Notes: generated by a model from the sequence alone, not told the origin. 62,416 nt of DNA from Belliella kenyensis (GCF_022549675.1 NZ_JAKZGR010000021.1:1-62416); one strand, 5' to 3'. Positions 1 through 9,352 are shown, counted from the first letter of the stretch. Made by a program: numbers and translations.

Positions 1-23
1 TTTATGGGGAACAAGCGGGAGAT

Positions 24-156
24 TAGTGATGAGAAGCGAGGGACGAGAAGCGAGAAGCAGAAGAGATGAGTGTATTAAGTACAATGTACAAAGTACCAAA
101 TATGTATAATCTACGATCTCTCGTAGAAACAAGAAACAAGAGACAAGAAACAAGAT
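24..156. repeat. Low-complexity degenerate direct repeats
   Basis: Short purine-rich words recur: GAGAAGCGAG-like units at about 24-65, an AAGTACAATGTACAAAGTACC stretch near 78-97, and ACAAGAAACAAG-like units at about 127-156. No reading frame of interest crosses this stretch. It lies just before the 160-bp tandem array and looks like non-coding, slippage-prone spacer DNA. Confidence 0.6.
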
Positions 157-193
157 AGGGGGTAGTGTTTTGGGAGGGTTGTTTTAATTGTAT

Positions 194-1627
194 AGGGCTC
201 AGAGAGGTATTTGCAAAGGATGAAATTTAGTGTTAAGGATGGAATTAAGAAGTATGCATGAAGTTAGGGTGAGTAATGAAGTTATTGCGATAAACTAGCT
301 ACTTCACAGAAAGAAACTCTTTGCGGCTCTGCGTGCCAAATTTTAACTAGGAAGGGCTCAGAGAGGTATTTGCAAAGGATGAAATTTAATGTTAAGGATG
401 GAATTAAGAAGTATGCATGAAGTTAGGGTGAGTAATGAATTTAGTGTTATAAACTCGCTACTTCACATGAAAGAACCTCATTGCGGCTCTGCGTGCCGAA
501 TTTTAACTAGGAAGGGCTCAGAGAGGTATTTGCAAAGGATGAAATTTAGTGTTAAGGATGGAATTAAGAAGTATGCATGAAGTTAAGGTGAGTAATGAAG
601 TTACTGCGATAAACTAGCTACTTCACATGAAAGAATCTCCTTGCGGCTCTGCGTGCTAAATTTTAACTAGGAAGGGCTCAGAGAGGTATTTGCAAAGGAT
701 GAAATTTGGTGTTAAGGTTGGGATTTAGAAGTATGGATGAAGTTAGGGTGAGTAATGAAGTTACTGCGATAAACTAGCTACTTCACATGAAAGAAACTCT
801 TTGCGGCTCTGCGTGCTAAATTTTAACTAGGAAGGGCTCAGAGATGTATTTGCATAGGATTAATTTTAGTGTTAAGGATGGAATTTAGAAGTATGGATGA
901 AGTTAGGGTGAGTAATGAAGTTATTGCGATAAACTAGCTACTTCACATGAAAGAACCTCCATGCGGCTCTGCGTGCTAAATTTTAACTAGGAAGGGCTCA
1001 GAGATGTATTTGCATAGGTTTAATTTTAGTGTTAAGCATGGGATTTAGAAGTATGGATGAAGTTAGGGTGAGTAATGAAGTTACTGCGATAAACTAGCTA
1101 CTTCACATGAAAGAACCTCCTTGCGGCTCTGCGTGCTAAATTTTAACTAGGAAGGGCTCAGAGATGTATTTGCATAGGTTTAATTTTAGTGTTAAGCATG
1201 GGATTTAGAAGTATGGATGAAGTTAGGGTGAGTGATGAAGTTACTGCGATAAACTAGCTACTTCACATGAAAGAACCTCCTTGCGGCTCTGCGTGCTAAA
1301 TTTTAACTAGGAAGGGCTCAGAGAGGTATTTGCAAAGGATGAAATTTAGTGTTAAGGATGGAATTTAGAAGTATGGATGAAGTTAGGGTGAGTAATGAAG
1401 TTACTGCGATAAACTAGCTACTTCACATGAAAGAACCTCCTTGCGGCTCTGCGTGCTAAATTTTAACTAGGAAGGGCTCAGAGAGGTATTTGCAAAGGAT
1501 GAAATTTGGTGTTAAGGATGGAATTAAGAAGTATGCATGAAGTTAGGGTGAGTAATGAAGTTACTGCGATAAACAAGCTACTTCACATGAAAGAACCTCA
1601 TTGCGGCTCTGCGTGCCGAATTTAAAC
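194..1627. repeat. Tandem array of nine 160-bp repeats
   Basis: The word GGGCTCAGAG recurs at 194, 354, 514, 674, 834, 994, 1154, 1314 and 1474, a constant 160-base period with no unrelated spacers. Every unit carries GCGGCTCTGCGTGC, an AGTAATGAAGTTACT-like small inverted repeat in most copies, and CTAGCTACTTCAC. Because 160 is not a multiple of three, the array cannot encode a repeated protein in one frame. The copies fall into two sequence types. Copies 1-3 and 9 carry GAGGTATTTGCAAAGG with AATTAAGAAGTATGCAT. Copies 5-7 carry GATGTATTTGCATAGG with TTTAGAAGTATGGAT. Copies 4 and 8 combine the first half of one with the second half of the other. The array sits downstream of the VWA gene on the minus strand. 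Confidence 0.97.
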
Positions 1628-1675
1628 AGTACATGGGTTAGAGTTTACAGAATTTACAATATTATCTTTGTACTT

Positions 1676-2722
1676 CTAATCCAATAGGAAATTATTAAAG
1701 AATGTACTTTTGAAACCTAGCCATAATAGAAGGAATAAAATACCCCAAAATAAATATACCCTGTAGTAATCGTTCGTTTCTTTGTAGCGTGATTCTATGA
1801 TTTCTGCTTTTTCTAAGGTGTCGATTTCATCAAATATCCTTTCAAGTGCATCATCATCAGATGCGCGGTAAAATTTCCCGCCCCCTATTTTTGCTATTTC
1901 TCTCAATGTAGTTTCATCTAAATAACTTTCTATCATTTGAGGTCTACCAAAGAAGTCTACTCCATAAGGCACCATACCATCTTTTCCTACCGCGATAGAA
2001 TATATTTTTATATCAAAAGCAGCTGCTAATTCAGCTGCAAAGATAGGGTCTACATTTCCTGCATTATTTTCACCATCGGATAATAGAATCATCACCTTAG
2101 ATTTTGACTCAGCTTCGCGCATTCGATTTGTCCCTGCTGCTAAAGCACTACCTATAGCTGTGCCTTTTGCATCCATCATATTAAAGGAGATATCTTTGAT
2201 AAGGTCTGTGAGAAGTGCATAATCTGTGGTCAATGGTGCTAGCGAATATGCTTCTCCCGAAAAAATAACCATTCCTATTCTGTCTCCAAATCTTCCATTA
2301 ATGAATTCTATGGCAGTTTCTTTTGCAGCTTCTAGTCTATTTGGTTTGAAATCTTGAAGATCCATGGATTCTGAAATATCCATTACCATCATGATATCTA
2401 TACCTTCGGTATATTGTTCTACTCTTTCGTTGGATTTTTGGGGGCGTGCTATAGCTACTACAATCATCCATGTCGCAAGTATAAAAAAGCATGTTGGAAC
2501 TAAGCGCAAATACGTCCAAGGATTATTTTGAGACACTGTACCAGGCAGTGATAACTCTAATACAGGGTTTTTAAGGATTTTTATAAACTTCCTTAAAAGC
2601 ATCAATACGGGAATGATCCATAACAAATGGAGAGCCCATAAGTTTTCCCATTCCAAATTTTGTAATGTGTCTGGTAAGAACCAATTTATAGAAAAAAAAT
2701 CAATAAAATTATTTGCGCTCAT
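1676..2722 (-). CDS. BatA-type VWA-domain membrane protein
   Basis: This is a 348-residue protein with a von Willebrand factor A domain held between membrane segments. Hydrophobic helices lie near residues 28-45 and 76-92. The VWA domain starts near residue 108, with a complete metal-binding MIDAS motif DISES (Asp115, Ser117, Ser119) and a later LLSDGENN. A last helix lies near 320-340. This is the BatA layout of the Bacteroidota Bat (aerotolerance-related) operons, whose exact biochemical role is unsettled. The ATG at 2722 overlaps the end of the upstream gene by 14 bases, so the genes are probably translationally coupled. BatB/BatC partners, usually next in the operon, are not seen. The 160-bp array begins about 50 bases after the stop. 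Confidence 0.88.
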   Translation of the reverse strand: MSANNFIDFFSINWFLPDTLQNLEWENLWALHLLWIIPVLMLLRKFIKILKNPVLELSLPGTVSQNNPWTYLRLVPTCFFILATWMIVVAIARPQKSNERVEQYTEGIDIMMVMDISESMDLQDFKPNRLEAAKETAIEFINGRFGDRIGMVIFSGEAYSLAPLTTDYALLTDLIKDISFNMMDAKGTAIGSALAAGTNRMREAESKSKVMILLSDGENNAGNVDPIFAAELAAAFDIKIYSIAVGKDGMVPYGVDFFGRPQMIESYLDETTLREIAKIGGGKFYRASDDDALERIFDEIDTLEKAEIIESRYKETNDYYRVYLFWGILFLLLWLGFKSTFFNNFLLD

Positions 2723-3608
2723 CTTTTAGGATAATTTTTTGTTGGTACGTGTCAGCACATATTTCTTTTAGGTTGTGTACAGCTTGGCTGACATCTATAG
2801 ATTGTTTTCCTGCATAGATGATCATTTCAATCTCTCGGAAATCTTTGATTATTTCTTTATTATCAAGGAAATGTGCGATCTCTACAGTAGTCCACTCTCT
2901 AAATGGTTTGTCATTGAGGTGCTCCATGTATGTTTTCCAAAGTCCCAATAGTTCGTCAGCCGAATTCATGTTTGGGTTTGAAACAAACCTTGCTTCTGCA
3001 TTTTTCCACTTTTTGATAAATCTATGATATTTTCTTTTTTCTCTATAGTTTTTAAATGCTTTAGAGATGGATTTTCCGAAGATTACCAGAATTATAGTAG
3101 AGATTACTATTAATGAAACAATGACAGCTAGGAATAATGGGAAATTAAAGGTTTTAGGGATCTCTTGATATATATTATTGTCTTTGAAAGCGAGTTGATC
3201 AGGAAGAGGGTTGATTGTCAGAATCAATGCCAAAGATGATTCGTCTGATTGGTAGCTGGCACTATCGTATTTCATGATGTCAAAGACAGGTAAAGATAAA
3301 GTAGAGGTAGGGTCTAAAGAAAAATTTGACACATAATACACTGCACTATCGATGGTATAGTCACCTCTTGTTTGACTCATGAAGGTTTGTTTTTCTAATA
3401 AAACAAAGGGACTGTAATCATATAATGAATCAGGAAAGATAATGTTCATCCCCTTACTGTATTTAGCTTTCAAAACGTAAGGAACTCTTTCTCCGATTTT
3501 AGCAGAGTCTTTCATAAAGTATCCTTGCACATCTATGTCTTGAGCTTGGCTCAGCGTACAGATGGTCTGCAAGCCTAAGAATATTATGAATAAGCGTAAT
3601 TTATCCAC
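2709..3608 (-). CDS. Bat-operon membrane protein (BatD/DUF4381-like)
   Basis: This 299-residue protein has an N-terminal signal peptide (about residues 1-22 ending in AQA-type residues), a beta-rich extracytoplasmic part, one transmembrane helix near 156-178 and a basic cytoplasmic tail. The layout and its place between a DUF58 and a VWA gene fit the accessory membrane protein of Bat operons. The family name is an inference from position and topology, since no catalytic motif is visible. The start is GTG at 3608, inside the last codons of the upstream DUF58 gene (8-base overlap). No ATG further upstream is compatible with the signal peptide. Confidence 0.7.
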   Translation of the reverse strand: MDKLRLFIIFLGLQTICTLSQAQDIDVQGYFMKDSAKIGERVPYVLKAKYSKGMNIIFPDSLYDYSPFVLLEKQTFMSQTRGDYTIDSAVYYVSNFSLDPTSTLSLPVFDIMKYDSASYQSDESSLALILTINPLPDQLAFKDNNIYQEIPKTFNFPLFLAVIVSLIVISTIILVIFGKSISKAFKNYREKRKYHRFIKKWKNAEARFVSNPNMNSADELLGLWKTYMEHLNDKPFREWTTVEIAHFLDNKEIIKDFREIEMIIYAGKQSIDVSQAVHNLKEICADTYQQKIILKDERK

Positions 3609-4479
3609 GTTTCATGGTTTTATTTCGTGACTTAAATAATTCTATAAGAGGCATGACTATATCTGCACTTGTGTCAACTTCCAAATAATTTATTTGGTTC
3701 TTTTTACAAATAGTCTTCAGGTGATCTCTTTCAGAAGTAAATGTATCGGTAATTTTCTTAGAAAACTTCCCGAATGCAGTATTTACCCACGTAGTACGAC
3801 CTTCTTCTTTATCATAAATAGGTATGATACCCAAGGAAGGTAAAAGTGATTCCCTAGGATCGGTAAGTTGTATGGCTACTAGGTCGTGCTTTTCTGCTAA
3901 TGCTTTGAATGGCCGTTCATAGCCCTCATCTATGAAATCTGAAATTACGATGATGATGCTTCTTTTTTTGATCAAATTCAAAGCAAATGTAAACATTTCG
4001 TTCAAGTTGGTTTTAAGAGATTTATTTTGATGATTGAAAATCCCTTGAATGATTTTTACCCCTTGCTTTGGGCCTTTTCCTGGCAAAATGATGTTTTCTT
4101 TTTGATCGGAGTAGGAAATTAGACCAGCTTGGCTTCCTTCAAAGATTGCTGCTAGTGTGAGCACTCCAGCGATTTCTTTTCCTTTATCAATTTTTTTCTT
4201 TCCTGTGGCTCCAATATCCTGAGATCCACTTATGTCTAACAAGAAATATATACTCTGATCTTTATCTTCTTTGAAAGTTTTGACAAAAGTCCCATGTCCT
4301 TTAGCAGAAACTTTCCATTCTATAGTTCTCACATCATCTCCATACTGATAAGGTCTTAAGTCATCAAATTCCAAGCCTGCTCCTTTGAAAATAGACTGGT
4401 AATCTCCTTGCAAGTGGTTGTTGGCCACTTTGCGTATCATGATTTCATACCTACGGAGTTTTTTCAATAATTGATTCAT
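3601..4479 (-). CDS. DUF58 domain protein (MoxR-associated VWA-like)
   Basis: A 292-residue soluble protein. The DUF58 signature is clear: GLEFDDLRPYQYGDD followed by RTIEWKVSAK near residues 30-56, and then a VWA-like fold opening with FLLDISGSQD near 79-88. Family members usually work with a MoxR AAA+ ATPase and BatA-type proteins. Here no moxR gene lies upstream: the next gene (4570) is divergent, so this is the first gene of a three-gene minus-strand operon. The protein overlaps the next gene by 8 bases. The ATG at 4479 is preceded by about 90 bases of shared intergenic DNA. Confidence 0.9.
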   Translation of the reverse strand: MNQLLKKLRRYEIMIRKVANNHLQGDYQSIFKGAGLEFDDLRPYQYGDDVRTIEWKVSAKGHGTFVKTFKEDKDQSIYFLLDISGSQDIGATGKKKIDKGKEIAGVLTLAAIFEGSQAGLISYSDQKENIILPGKGPKQGVKIIQGIFNHQNKSLKTNLNEMFTFALNLIKKRSIIIVISDFIDEGYERPFKALAEKHDLVAIQLTDPRESLLPSLGIIPIYDKEEGRTTWVNTAFGKFSKKITDTFTSERDHLKTICKKNQINYLEVDTSADIVMPLIELFKSRNKTMKRG

Positions 4480-4557
4480 GTGTCTTGTTTTCGGATGACT
4501 AATTTAAGGTAGTCTTTTGATAAATAAAATTTATCTGCAGTTCTCTATTTATTCTAT

Positions 4558-4565
4558 TAATTTTG
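4558..4565 (+). promoter_or_regulatory. Promoter -7 box, near-leaderless transcript
   Basis: TAATTTTG matches the Bacteroidota TAnnTTTG consensus and ends only four bases before the GTG start at 4570, so the transcript probably has almost no leader. No convincing -33 TTTG is present at the expected spacing. Confidence 0.5.
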
Positions 4566-4569
4566 AAAC

Positions 4570-4932
4570 GTGAAAAGACTCAATTTACTTATACTATTTG
4601 CTATTTTAATATTGTCATGCTCAAGGGATTCCAAACCACAAGGGATTCTGGATGAGTCAAAGATGATAGCAATCTTGATAGATATTCATCTATCAGAGGG
4701 ATATGTGAGCACACTTCCCATCAATTACGATTCTTCGAGAACTTTATACCCCATGTTTGAGTATGATGTTTTTGTAAAACATAAAGTAGTCGACTCAGTT
4801 TTTCATAGAAGCTTAGAATATTACATTTCAAAACCAAAGTTAATCGATAAGATCTATGAAAGCATCATAGATTCTTTGAATGTGATTGAGAAGGAAGGAT
4901 TAATAAAACAAACTGATGAATTACCCAATTAA
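4570..4932 (+). CDS. DUF4296 family lipoprotein
   Basis: This 120-residue protein opens with a lipoprotein signal peptide ending in a lipobox LILSC (Cys17), so it is probably anchored in the outer or inner membrane. The following MIAILIDIHLSEGY segment is characteristic of the DUF4296 family found in Bacteroidota, whose function is unknown. The reading frame begins with GTG at 4570. It overlaps mutS2 by 17 bases and so is co-transcribed and probably coupled with it. Confidence 0.8.
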   Translation: MKRLNLLILFAILILSCSRDSKPQGILDESKMIAILIDIHLSEGYVSTLPINYDSSRTLYPMFEYDVFVKHKVVDSVFHRSLEYYISKPKLIDKIYESIIDSLNVIEKEGLIKQTDELPN

Positions 4933-7303
4933 TTTAGAGGAAAAAATCAATTTTGATAAGATCAGAGAACTGATCAAAGCAGAGTGTAGTAGCTCGTTGG
5001 GAACAGATTTTGTTCAGAAGATGGCTTTTTCTAAGGATTTTTCCTTGATTTCGCGTCTACTAGATCAGACAGAGGAGTTTAGACAAATTATTATTTCAGG
5101 AGAGCCATTTCCTTCTTCAAATTTCACCAACATTCATCCTTTCCTTGATAAAGCTAAAATAGAGGGTGCATTTCTTTATGAAGATGAATTTCATGAAGTT
5201 AAACTATCACTCATAACCTTGTCAGGTTGTGTATCTTTTTTCAAAAAGTATGGTGAAGAATATCCTCAATTGACACAACTATTAGGTTTGGTTCAGATAG
5301 AGGATCACCTTCTGAAAGCCATAGAAAGGGTAATCGATGAAAAGGGAAAACTAAGAAACAATGCCTCCAAAGACTTGTCTTTGATCAGGTCTCAAATCCT
5401 TTATGAAGAAAATAGGTTAAGAAAAGTTCTTGATAGCATATTTAGAGATGCTAGGTCAAAGGGATTGACACCTGATGATGCTTCTATCACTATCAGAGGT
5501 GGTAGAATGGTCATACCTGTATTGGCTGAGAATAAGAGAAAAATCAAAGGTTTTATTCATGATGAGTCGGCGACTGGACAAACTGTATACCTAGAACCTG
5601 CTGAAGTATTAGATATCAATAATGAGCTCCAAGACCTTGCTTATATGGAGCGTCGAGAAATTCAGAGAATCCTAACTCAGCTTACGGATAATCTGAGGCA
5701 ATACATTCCTGAGTTAAGGAAAGCATATCAATTTTTGGGTTTGATAGATTTCATACGGGCAAAGGCTAAATTTGCTTTGAAAACTGATGCTCAAAGGCCA
5801 ATATTAGAAAAAAGCAAAGTTCTTGAGTGGTATAACGCCAAGCATCCATTGTTACAGTTTGCATTGGCACAGCAAGGTAAGCAAGTAGTGCCTCTCAATG
5901 TACTGCTAGATCACAATCGTCGGCTTCTGATTATCTCTGGACCAAATGCAGGAGGAAAATCAGTAACTTTAAAAACTGTCGCAATGCTTCAGTATATGCT
6001 CCAATGTGGATTGTTGATTCCATTGGATGCTCATTCAAAATGTACCGTATTTGATAATTTCTTTATTGATATTGGTGATGAGCAGAATATAGAGAATGAT
6101 TTGAGTACTTATAGTTCTCACTTGATGAGTATGAAGTATTTTACTCAATTTGCGAATAAAAAAACAATTCTATTTATAGATGAATTTGGTACGGGGACAG
6201 AGCCTCAGTTTGGTGCAGCTATAGCGGAAGGAATACTTTTGGCATTGAATAAGACTGGTGCTTATGGTGTGATCACAACACATTATGGAAACTTGAAAGA
6301 AATCGCCACAAAGAATCAAGGATTGGTCAATGGTGCTATGCGCTATGATGTAGAGATGCTTGAGCCACTTTATCAATTAGAGATCGGGAAACCTGGGAGT
6401 TCATTTGCGTTAGAAATAGCCTCCAAGATTGGGATCTCAAAAGAGATCATAGAATATGCGAAGGAAAATATAGGTGAAGAGAGGGTTCGATATGATCGTA
6501 TGTTGACAAAAATTGAGAATGAAAAAGTCAAATATGAGCAGCTTGTAAATGAATATGCAAGAAAAGAAAGATTGCTTTCTCAACAGCTGAAGACTTACAA
6601 TGATCTCAAAGAAAACCTCGAAAATAATAGGAAACAATATATTCAAGAGGCAAAATCCGAAGCAAAGACATTGCTCGATGAGGTCAATAAAAAGATCGAA
6701 GAGACGATCAAGTCCATCAAGGAGCAGAAAGCAGATAAAGAAGCCACCAAGAAGCTAAGGGCTGATTTAGAGACATTCAAAGTGAAAGTAAAGCCCGAAA
6801 AGGTCTTGCCAAAGACTCCTGAGATAAAAGTATTAGGTGGTGAGATTGCTGTGGGTGATTTTGTGAGATTGAAAGACAATGGGGCAGTGGCAGAGGTGCT
6901 GGCGATCAAGAATAAGGATATAGAGATCAGTATTGGAGATCTAAAGTCTAATGTGAAACTGAAACGCTTGGAGAAGATTTCAACTTCTGAAATGAAGAAA
7001 GAAAAGAAATCAATGGCAAAGCGCTCAGGTTTTGATGCTAATGCAAAAATGCTAGACTATTCTCCAAACCTGGATATTCGAGGCAAGAGAGGTGAAGAGA
7101 TTTTACCGCTAGTTCAGAACTTCGTGGATGACGGACATATGTTAGGTATGAAAGATTTGAGGATCGTGCATGGTAAGGGAGATGGGATTCTGAAAGATAT
7201 CACGCGAAACATTTTAAGACAAATGACACAAGTGAAAAAAGTTTCGGACGAGCATGCAGATAGAGGGGGAGCAGGTGTGACTTTAGTAGAGTTAAAAGCT
7301 TAA
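4916..7303 (+). CDS. mutS2: Endonuclease MutS2
   Basis: A 795-residue MutS2 protein. It has the core/lever domain, then an ABC-type ATPase with Walker A GPNAGGKS near residues 342-349 and Walker B TILFIDEFGTGTEP. A long charged coiled coil spans about 520-630. The C-terminal Smr nuclease domain (about 717-795) carries LDIRG and HGKGDG motifs. MutS2 proteins bind branched DNA and suppress homologous recombination; some also act on collided ribosomes. The protein has no N-terminal mismatch-recognition domain, which separates it from MutS1. It is the second gene after the DUF4296 lipoprotein and ends at a strong terminator. Confidence 0.97.
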   Translation: MNYPINLEEKINFDKIRELIKAECSSSLGTDFVQKMAFSKDFSLISRLLDQTEEFRQIIISGEPFPSSNFTNIHPFLDKAKIEGAFLYEDEFHEVKLSLITLSGCVSFFKKYGEEYPQLTQLLGLVQIEDHLLKAIERVIDEKGKLRNNASKDLSLIRSQILYEENRLRKVLDSIFRDARSKGLTPDDASITIRGGRMVIPVLAENKRKIKGFIHDESATGQTVYLEPAEVLDINNELQDLAYMERREIQRILTQLTDNLRQYIPELRKAYQFLGLIDFIRAKAKFALKTDAQRPILEKSKVLEWYNAKHPLLQFALAQQGKQVVPLNVLLDHNRRLLIISGPNAGGKSVTLKTVAMLQYMLQCGLLIPLDAHSKCTVFDNFFIDIGDEQNIENDLSTYSSHLMSMKYFTQFANKKTILFIDEFGTGTEPQFGAAIAEGILLALNKTGAYGVITTHYGNLKEIATKNQGLVNGAMRYDVEMLEPLYQLEIGKPGSSFALEIASKIGISKEIIEYAKENIGEERVRYDRMLTKIENEKVKYEQLVNEYARKERLLSQQLKTYNDLKENLENNRKQYIQEAKSEAKTLLDEVNKKIEETIKSIKEQKADKEATKKLRADLETFKVKVKPEKVLPKTPEIKVLGGEIAVGDFVRLKDNGAVAEVLAIKNKDIEISIGDLKSNVKLKRLEKISTSEMKKEKKSMAKRSGFDANAKMLDYSPNLDIRGKRGEEILPLVQNFVDDGHMLGMKDLRIVHGKGDGILKDITRNILRQMTQVKKVSDEHADRGGAGVTLVELKA

Positions 7304-7330
7304 TAATTCCATTGTAAAATTTGAAGAAAA

Positions 7331-7366
7331 GCCCTCAAAATAGTCAGACTTTTTGAGGGCTTTTCT
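7331..7366. terminator. Bidirectional rho-independent terminator
   Basis: A perfect 10-bp stem (GCCCTCAAAA at 7331-7340 with TTTTGAGGGC at 7351-7360), a 10-base loop and a T-rich tail follow mutS2. The A-rich bases on the other side give a T-run on the minus strand too, so it can also end the convergent lipoprotein gene. Confidence 0.9.
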
Positions 7367-7380
7367 ATTTGTAAAACTGC

Positions 7381-7887
7381 TTAAGGTTTTCTTTTCAATG
7401 TGAATCTATAACTTCCTGCAATGGCTGCACTAGGAATGGGGATTTTTTCACCTGAACCAGAAGCAGGTGGTTCTATGCTAAAGTTTAAGATCAAATCATT
7501 ACCAGTTCTCGTAAAAGAAATCTCTGGTCCAGATGCAGGTTTTGTACCTGCTAATGTGATCTTATTTAGGTCATTTGCAACAAAGTTCCAATTTCCTGAA
7601 TTATCAAATAGATCTCCTCCGCTGGTTGTATTATAAGTCCTACTACTTTGATTTGCAGAAAAACTAATTTCAAAATTCTGAAAAGTATTGGTCACTGAGA
7701 GATTGTTTCTAGTCACTTGACCACCTCCAGCTATTACCCAAGTGGTAGAGGATGTCCCAGCAATCGCTTCGGTAGCAAGTTGCTCTGGAGTTTTTTGAGG
7801 TACTGGCTCTTCACCTTTTTTACAGCCAAAGAAAGTGATGGTGACTAATGATAAAAATAATGAGTAATACCTGTATCTATTTTTCAT
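7381..7887 (-). CDS. Hypothetical lipoprotein
   Basis: This 168-residue protein has a signal peptide and lipobox FFGC (Cys22), followed by a beta-rich domain with repeated Thr/Ser/Asn strands (for example TTWVIAGGGQVTRNN). The shape resembles small lipocalin-like or DUF5004-like Bacteroidota lipoproteins, but I do not recognise the family. It is a single gene facing mutS2 and shares the terminator between them. ATG at 7887. Confidence 0.7.
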   Translation of the reverse strand: MKNRYRYYSLFLSLVTITFFGCKKGEEPVPQKTPEQLATEAIAGTSSTTWVIAGGGQVTRNNLSVTNTFQNFEISFSANQSSRTYNTTSGGDLFDNSGNWNFVANDLNKITLAGTKPASGPEISFTRTGNDLILNFSIEPPASGSGEKIPIPSAAIAGSYRFTLKRKP

Positions 7888-7944
7888 AAGTTGAATTGGG
7901 TTTCAGTCTTGTAAATTTAGCAATATGATCTAAAAATCAAAGCT

Positions 7945-8571
7945 TTACTTTTTCTTATAATCTTCAATATTAATCTGCTGCGCACAGAACTCATATTCAT
8001 CTGGGTCATTTGAACATACAAGGATTGTTCTATTTGTGCCAAATAGATTAATCATTTCATTGTACCAATCGATACCTTTTTTATCTAAGTTTGAAGTGGG
8101 TTCATCCAATATTAGTATAGATACATCAGAAAAGAAACATAGCCCTAGCTTGAGTCTTTGTTTCATTCCAGAAGAAAACTGATTGATAGGTTTGGATATA
8201 TGTTCTTTGAGGTACATTTTTTCTAGCATTGTAGAAATATCAATATCACGCAGTGGGTTTTTGAATTTGAAATGAAAGTTTAGTAGTTCTAAGAGGGTGA
8301 ACTCTTCAGGAAGTTCTAGATAGGGTGCTGAAATTGTCAGATGATTAAAAATTTGATCGGAGTGAATTTCTTCTGATGTTGTAAAATATCTGATTTTGCC
8401 TTCTGAAAGTGGGTTGATGCCTGCTATTGCTTTTACCAAAGTGGACTTTCCAGAGCCATTACTCCCTGTGATTGCCCACTTTGATCCTGCTGGAATAGTA
8501 AGTTGGATGTTTTTGAATATCCACTCATATTGAAACCTTTTGGAGGCACTTTCCAGCTCAATTCTTATCAT
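7945..8571 (-). CDS. ABC transporter ATP-binding protein
   Basis: A 208-residue single nucleotide-binding domain. Walker A is GSNGSGKST (residues 36-44), the signature is FSSGMKQR, and Walker B is SILILDEPTSNLD. No membrane component is encoded beside it, so it must pair with a permease elsewhere. It lies one base after lpxA in the same orientation and probably ends the lpxD-lpxC/fabZ-lpxA operon. That context could suggest a link to envelope transport, but this is inference from position only. Confidence 0.9.
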   Translation of the reverse strand: MIRIELESASKRFQYEWIFKNIQLTIPAGSKWAITGSNGSGKSTLVKAIAGINPLSEGKIRYFTTSEEIHSDQIFNHLTISAPYLELPEEFTLLELLNFHFKFKNPLRDIDISTMLEKMYLKEHISKPINQFSSGMKQRLKLGLCFFSDVSILILDEPTSNLDKKGIDWYNEMINLFGTNRTILVCSNDPDEYEFCAQQINIEDYKKK

Positions 8572-8572
8572 A

Positions 8573-9352
8573 TTATTGGATATAACCTTTCATTACACCG
8601 CGTTCTGATGATCTTATAAAGTTCACGATTTCATCCCTTTCCTTAGTTGCAGGAAGATTTACTTCGATTTCTTCCAGAGCTCTACTATTATTTAAGCTAT
8701 TCAAAAATAAGAATCTGTACACGTCTTGAATATGGCTGATAGTCTCACTGGAGAATCCTCTTCTTCGCAATCCTAAGCTATTGACACCTGCATAGCTTAA
8801 AGGTTCTCTTGCGGCTTTGGTGTAGGGAGGCACATCTTTTCTTACAAGCGAACCTCCTGAGATCATAGAGTGTGTGCCTACTTTGACAAATTGATGTATA
8901 GCACTGCTACCTCCGACGATAGCCCAATCATCGATAATCACATGGCCTGCTACTTGTACGGAATTGGCAATGATTACATTGCTTCCTACAATACAGTCAT
9001 GCGCTATGTGTACGTAGGCCATTAGTAAGCAATTGCTTCCCACTTTGGTAGTAAGCTTGTCTAAAGTGCCCCTACTTATAGTGACACATTCTCTGATGGT
9101 GGTGTTGTCACCAATCTCTACTAGAGTTCTCTCTCCCTGAAACTTTAGATCTTGTGGTATTCCTGCTATTACAGCTCCTGGAAATATTTTGCAATTTTTC
9201 CCTATTCTTGCGCCTGGATATATAGTGACATTTGACCCGATCCACGTGCCTTCACCGATGATTACATCATCATGTATCATCGTGAATGGATCTACATGCA
9301 CATTTGATCCTAAAATTGCGTTTTCGTGTATATGAGAAAGTTTATTGATCAT
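8573..9352 (-). CDS. lpxA: UDP-N-acetylglucosamine O-acyltransferase LpxA
   Basis: This 259-residue cytosolic enzyme catalyses the first step of lipid A synthesis, transferring a 3-hydroxyacyl chain from ACP to UDP-GlcNAc. The N-terminal two thirds is a left-handed beta-helix of hexapeptide repeats (for example VIIGEGTWIGSNVTIYPGA). It contains the catalytic-histidine region MAYVHIAHDCIVG and HQFVKVGTHSMISGGS. The C-terminal helical part (LRRRGFS onward) is typical of LpxA rather than LpxD. The ATG overlaps the end of lpxC/fabZ by 4 bases. Confidence 0.97.
   Translation of the reverse strand: MINKLSHIHENAILGSNVHVDPFTMIHDDVIIGEGTWIGSNVTIYPGARIGKNCKIFPGAVIAGIPQDLKFQGERTLVEIGDNTTIRECVTISRGTLDKLTTKVGSNCLLMAYVHIAHDCIVGSNVIIANSVQVAGHVIIDDWAIVGGSSAIHQFVKVGTHSMISGGSLVRKDVPPYTKAAREPLSYAGVNSLGLRRRGFSSETISHIQDVYRFLFLNSLNNSRALEEIEVNLPATKERDEIVNFIRSSERGVMKGYIQ

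Noticed and set aside
389-580. 63-codon reading frame inside the tandem array
   Set aside because: It spans parts of two repeat units and is not kept in the other copies because the period shifts the frame.
194-1627. CRISPR array
   Set aside because: The whole 160-base unit repeats with no unique spacers, and no cas genes are present.
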